From the NCBI GenBank assembly GCA_963580285.1, contig OY757010.1, forward strand, positions 222,537,234 through 222,601,233: a DNA stretch of 64,000 nucleotides, read 5' to 3'. Below the pieces are notes generated by a model. The model did no database searches. It was given only the letters and a program-made list of their open reading frames with translations, and was not told the origin of the DNA. Positions 61,634 through 64,000 of the stretch are shown piece after piece; the stretch's first letter is position 1; every line of letters starts with the position of its first letter. The translations under genes were made by a program, and so were the position numbers. The DNA comes from Lucinisca nassula (taxonomy: Eukaryota > Mollusca > Bivalvia > Lucinida > Lucinidae).

Positions 61634-61744
61634 GTAAGTGCTAAAAACTTATAAAGGTTAAATTAAATACAACAAAACTGACAAACCACAACGTGTGGTA
61701 ACATGATTTTTCAGGAAGCAAAGAAAATATCCTCTGTTGGCATA

Positions 61745-62252
61745 AAAAATAGAGGTGGAGGCAATGATCAGGAATCGATACAATTAACCCACAGCTCCCA
61801 CCAGAGACACCAAAGGGAAAGAACCACAAACACGAAACAACAGACCCTAATGAAAACATCAATAGCGGAATGCCAAAAGGACAGTCACTTTCCCACAAAA
61901 TGGCCAATAGGCTATCCAAAATAAAATAATATAAGCGACACAAACACCCAAAGAAAAACCATCACATAAATAAACCGCGACAGAAGAACCGCCTTGGAAC
62001 GGTTCGGCGGAAACGAATTCCACTGGGGGGGGGGATTTTACGTGGCCACAATCCTCGCCCTTACTTCCGTCGCGATTTAGACAAATAATTTGTTCAGTCC
62101 GCATGAGAGCCTCCTAACTCATCAGTGCAACATCTCCGTGAACACTAGAAATCAAACAACCACAGAGATGAAACAACGGTGAGGACTAGACAGCAAGAAA
62201 CCACTGAGTTGGCGGAACAAAAGAAAACCAACAGCTAGACTCCGATGGGCCC
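61745..62252 (-). mobile_element. LINE-A 3' UTR copy, little diverged
   Basis: AATAGAGGTGGAGGCAATG to CTAGACTCCGATGGGCCC, with the G-tract at 62026-62034. One of the best preserved copies. Confidence 0.87.
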
Positions 62253-62550
62253 AAGTCTATGTATGCAGAAGCTGACGGCGGAGGGATGCCTACTTCAAAA
62301 TGGATAGAATAATGGGCTGTTTCCCCAGTTTGCAGACATGACATGCAGTTATTTGTGCGGATCTCTATAAAACGGCACGTCGAACCAGCCTAGATTGAAT
62401 TCCGCCTGCACACATATGCGATTGCGTGCTTAGCATCGCCATTTACTTTACGGATGCGCAGATCTACAGTCGGCTTACGGGACCTATGGATACTCTGATC
62501 AGACTGCACAAAAGTACAGGAATAACTGAGTCTGCGCTAGTGGTTCATTT
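62253..62550. other. Intron; no feature recognised
   Basis: I looked here for the second half of the CUB domain and found no convincing exon. Confidence 0.35.
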
Positions 62551-62554
62551 CAAC

Positions 62555-62805
62555 TTAAACCTCATCCTGCTGTCCACGACAACGCCAGCCTTTGCAATCA
62601 GTCTAGATCCAGGTCAGATAGAAGAATCAATCTATCAGGCTCTACACTGTTCAGTGTAGATAAAGATCAGATGGATTCTGTATCTACACTGTTTGTCATT
62701 CAGTTTTTAAACTGAACGAAAACATGTTATCAAGTAATTTAATTTGTGGATAGTCATGAATGGGTGTGGCTAAATTAATTTATGCAGCGGGATAAGGGTA
62801 TAGTC
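62555..62805. mobile_element. piggyBac-type MITE, diverged
   Basis: CCTCATCCTGCTGTCCACGAC and GCAGCGGGATAAGGGT are inverted ends like 45563-45767. The hairpin (GATCCAGGTCAGATAG) is decayed; no clean TTAA pair. Confidence 0.65.
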
Positions 62806-62849
62806 CTGTTAGGGTTGATGTAGAATGTTTCCCCACACCTCATCGCAGT

Positions 62850-63095
62850 GGAGATGTTGCACTGATGAGTTCGGAGGCCATCATGCGGACTGAACAAATA
62901 GTTTGTCTAAATCGCGACGGAATTAAGAGCGAGGATTGTGGCCACCTAAAATCGATTTAAGCCCCCCCCCCCCCCCCCCCAGTGGAATTCGTTTCACTGA
63001 CCGTTCCAATGCGGTTCTTCTGTCGCGGTTTATTTTTGTTATGGTTTGTCTTTGAGTGTTTGTATCGCTTATATTACTTTTTTTTGGATAGCCCA
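62850..63095 (+). mobile_element. LINE-A 3' UTR copy, 3' truncated
   Basis: GGAGATGTTGCACTGATGAG to TTGGATAGCCCAG with a 16-nt C-tract at 62963-62980; broken off before the LINE end. Confidence 0.82.
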
Positions 63096-63538
63096 GTTCA
63101 GCTTATGAAGAGTCAATTAAAATGTTTCTGTGTTTCTGGCCATATGTTCCTTGTTTCCAAAGAGATTTTTTTAGCCTATTTGCACCTTTCTAGTGCAGGG
63201 GCTCAATTAGAGGTAGAAAAAGTTGATCTCTAGTTGAATAGAAACCGTCACATTAAATAACATCTAAATTGTGTTTCTGTCAAATGATTAAACACTTAGC
63301 TATTATTGGGTTATACATCATTAGCACATGTACATGTATATAAATGCACGTCCATAACCAATGTATACCCGTAAACATTTTTTATGCGTACGAGTATGAT
63401 AATATAATATATATTGCTTCTGAGGACCGCGAGGAGAAAGATTGGCTTTAGCAAAAGGGTTAACCACTCTGAATAGGGACCTTTCTTCCATACTTAGTTA
63501 CTTTTTGTCGGAAAATAGCTTATGTACTAATGTCCATT
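63096..63538. other. Intron, nothing recognised
   Basis: AT-rich unique sequence. Confidence 0.35.
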
Positions 63539-63720
63539 ACGAAAACACGGCTATACAAATATATTGCAAACTTACCGCCGAAAAATCGAAAATTTTAAGA
63601 TGAAAAATTGTGATATTTTTCTTATTTTTACTTAAAGTATAGATTGTGGGTACAGGTTAGAACCGCCTCATCGAGGCGGTTCTAACGAGTACCCACAATC
63701 TATATTTTAGAGCAGAAATG
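63539..63720 (+). mobile_element. MITE-H1, right end replaced by element D
   Basis: ACGAAAACACGGCTATACAAA to the perfect hairpin (63655-63690) and TTTTAGAGCAGAAAT, where element D starts. Confidence 0.85.
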
Positions 63721-64000
63721 CTTTGGTTTATATTTTACTTTTGGTCCTTTGAGATCAGCGAGAATATTCTGAGAAATCAGAAATAAATTATTGGTTTAGA
63801 CTCATATTCTAGACAGGCTTTTAATTATTTGGACCCCATTTTGATTCATATCAGTCTTTGAATCGACTGCCTATTCGAAATTCGCAAAATTGCAGTATGT
63901 TTCCTCTGACTTTCTTTGTCGAATCATTACAGGGTCACTGATGAGGCTATATTAGCCAAAACTACTTAGTATGACCCATTTTCTTTCTTATGAATGTTTT
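63721..64000 (+). mobile_element. Element D copy, cut by window end
   Basis: TTTATATTTTACTTTTGGTCC to TTATGAATGTTTT, the same order as 23650-23968 and 38985-39911. Confidence 0.78.

Noticed and set aside
62426..62659. Possible second CUB exon
   Set aside because: No CUB pattern and the right half is the TTAA-type element; no phase-1 acceptor with a fitting frame seen.

Overview
The window looks like intronic-rich genomic DNA of a metazoan, most likely a bivalve mollusc. The signs are short exons with GT/AG splice sites separated by kilobase introns, no bacterial-style gene layout, AT-rich unique sequence, tRNA-derived SINEs, pearl/Helentron-like elements with roughly 165-bp tandem cores, and many degraded copies of a non-LTR retrotransposon whose C-terminal reverse-transcriptase tail I associate with molluscan genomes. 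Species cannot be fixed from the sequence.

Only one convincing host gene is present. It runs on the + strand and enters and leaves the window incomplete. Thirteen exons (1351-1523, 6980-7106, 7800-7899, 10228-10332, 11329-11485, 22514-22648, 23468-23590, 27587-27757, 35735-35860, 41114-41233, 42633-42683, 54157-54408, 61424-61633) join in a consistent reading frame of about 616 codons. The product is the C-terminal half of a secreted ADAMTS/ADAMTS-like (papilin-related) matrix protein: end of the spacer domain, three thrombospondin type-1 repeats, five six-cysteine ShKT modules (one exon each, all phase 1-1), a short linker, a long acidic cysteine-free linker, and the first half of a CUB domain that resembles the ADAMTS13 CUB1 pattern. 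No catalytic domain is in the window, so protease versus non-enzymatic ADAMTS-like protein is undecided.

The rest (about 97%) is intron packed with repeats. 0-11 kb: LINE remnants, palindromic MITEs, a 24-bp satellite grown from a MITE end, and a SINE with a perfect target duplication. 11-22 kb: pearl/Helitron-like arrays with inserted LINE copies. 22-36 kb: ShKT exons 1-4 among MITEs, LINEs, a SINE nested in a TTAA-type element, and a 1.5-kb foldback element with tetranucleotide microsatellites. 36-40 kb: a very long (about 14-unit) pearl-type array. 41-54 kb: the last ShKT exon and a linker exon, then a dense LINE/SINE/MITE mosaic with a pogo-type MITE, TTAA MITEs and GC-rich hairpin MITEs. 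54-64 kb: acidic linker exon, more LINEs, a pearl-type insertion splitting a LINE, the CUB exon, and repeats. No recognised repeat overlaps a called exon.

The most unusual points are the TSP1-ShKT(x5)-CUB architecture, the perfect hairpin whose arms change together across three differently ended MITE types, the satellite made from a MITE terminus, and Helitron-like 3' ends on two of the tandem-core elements. All family names come from reading the sequence and general knowledge; no search was run.
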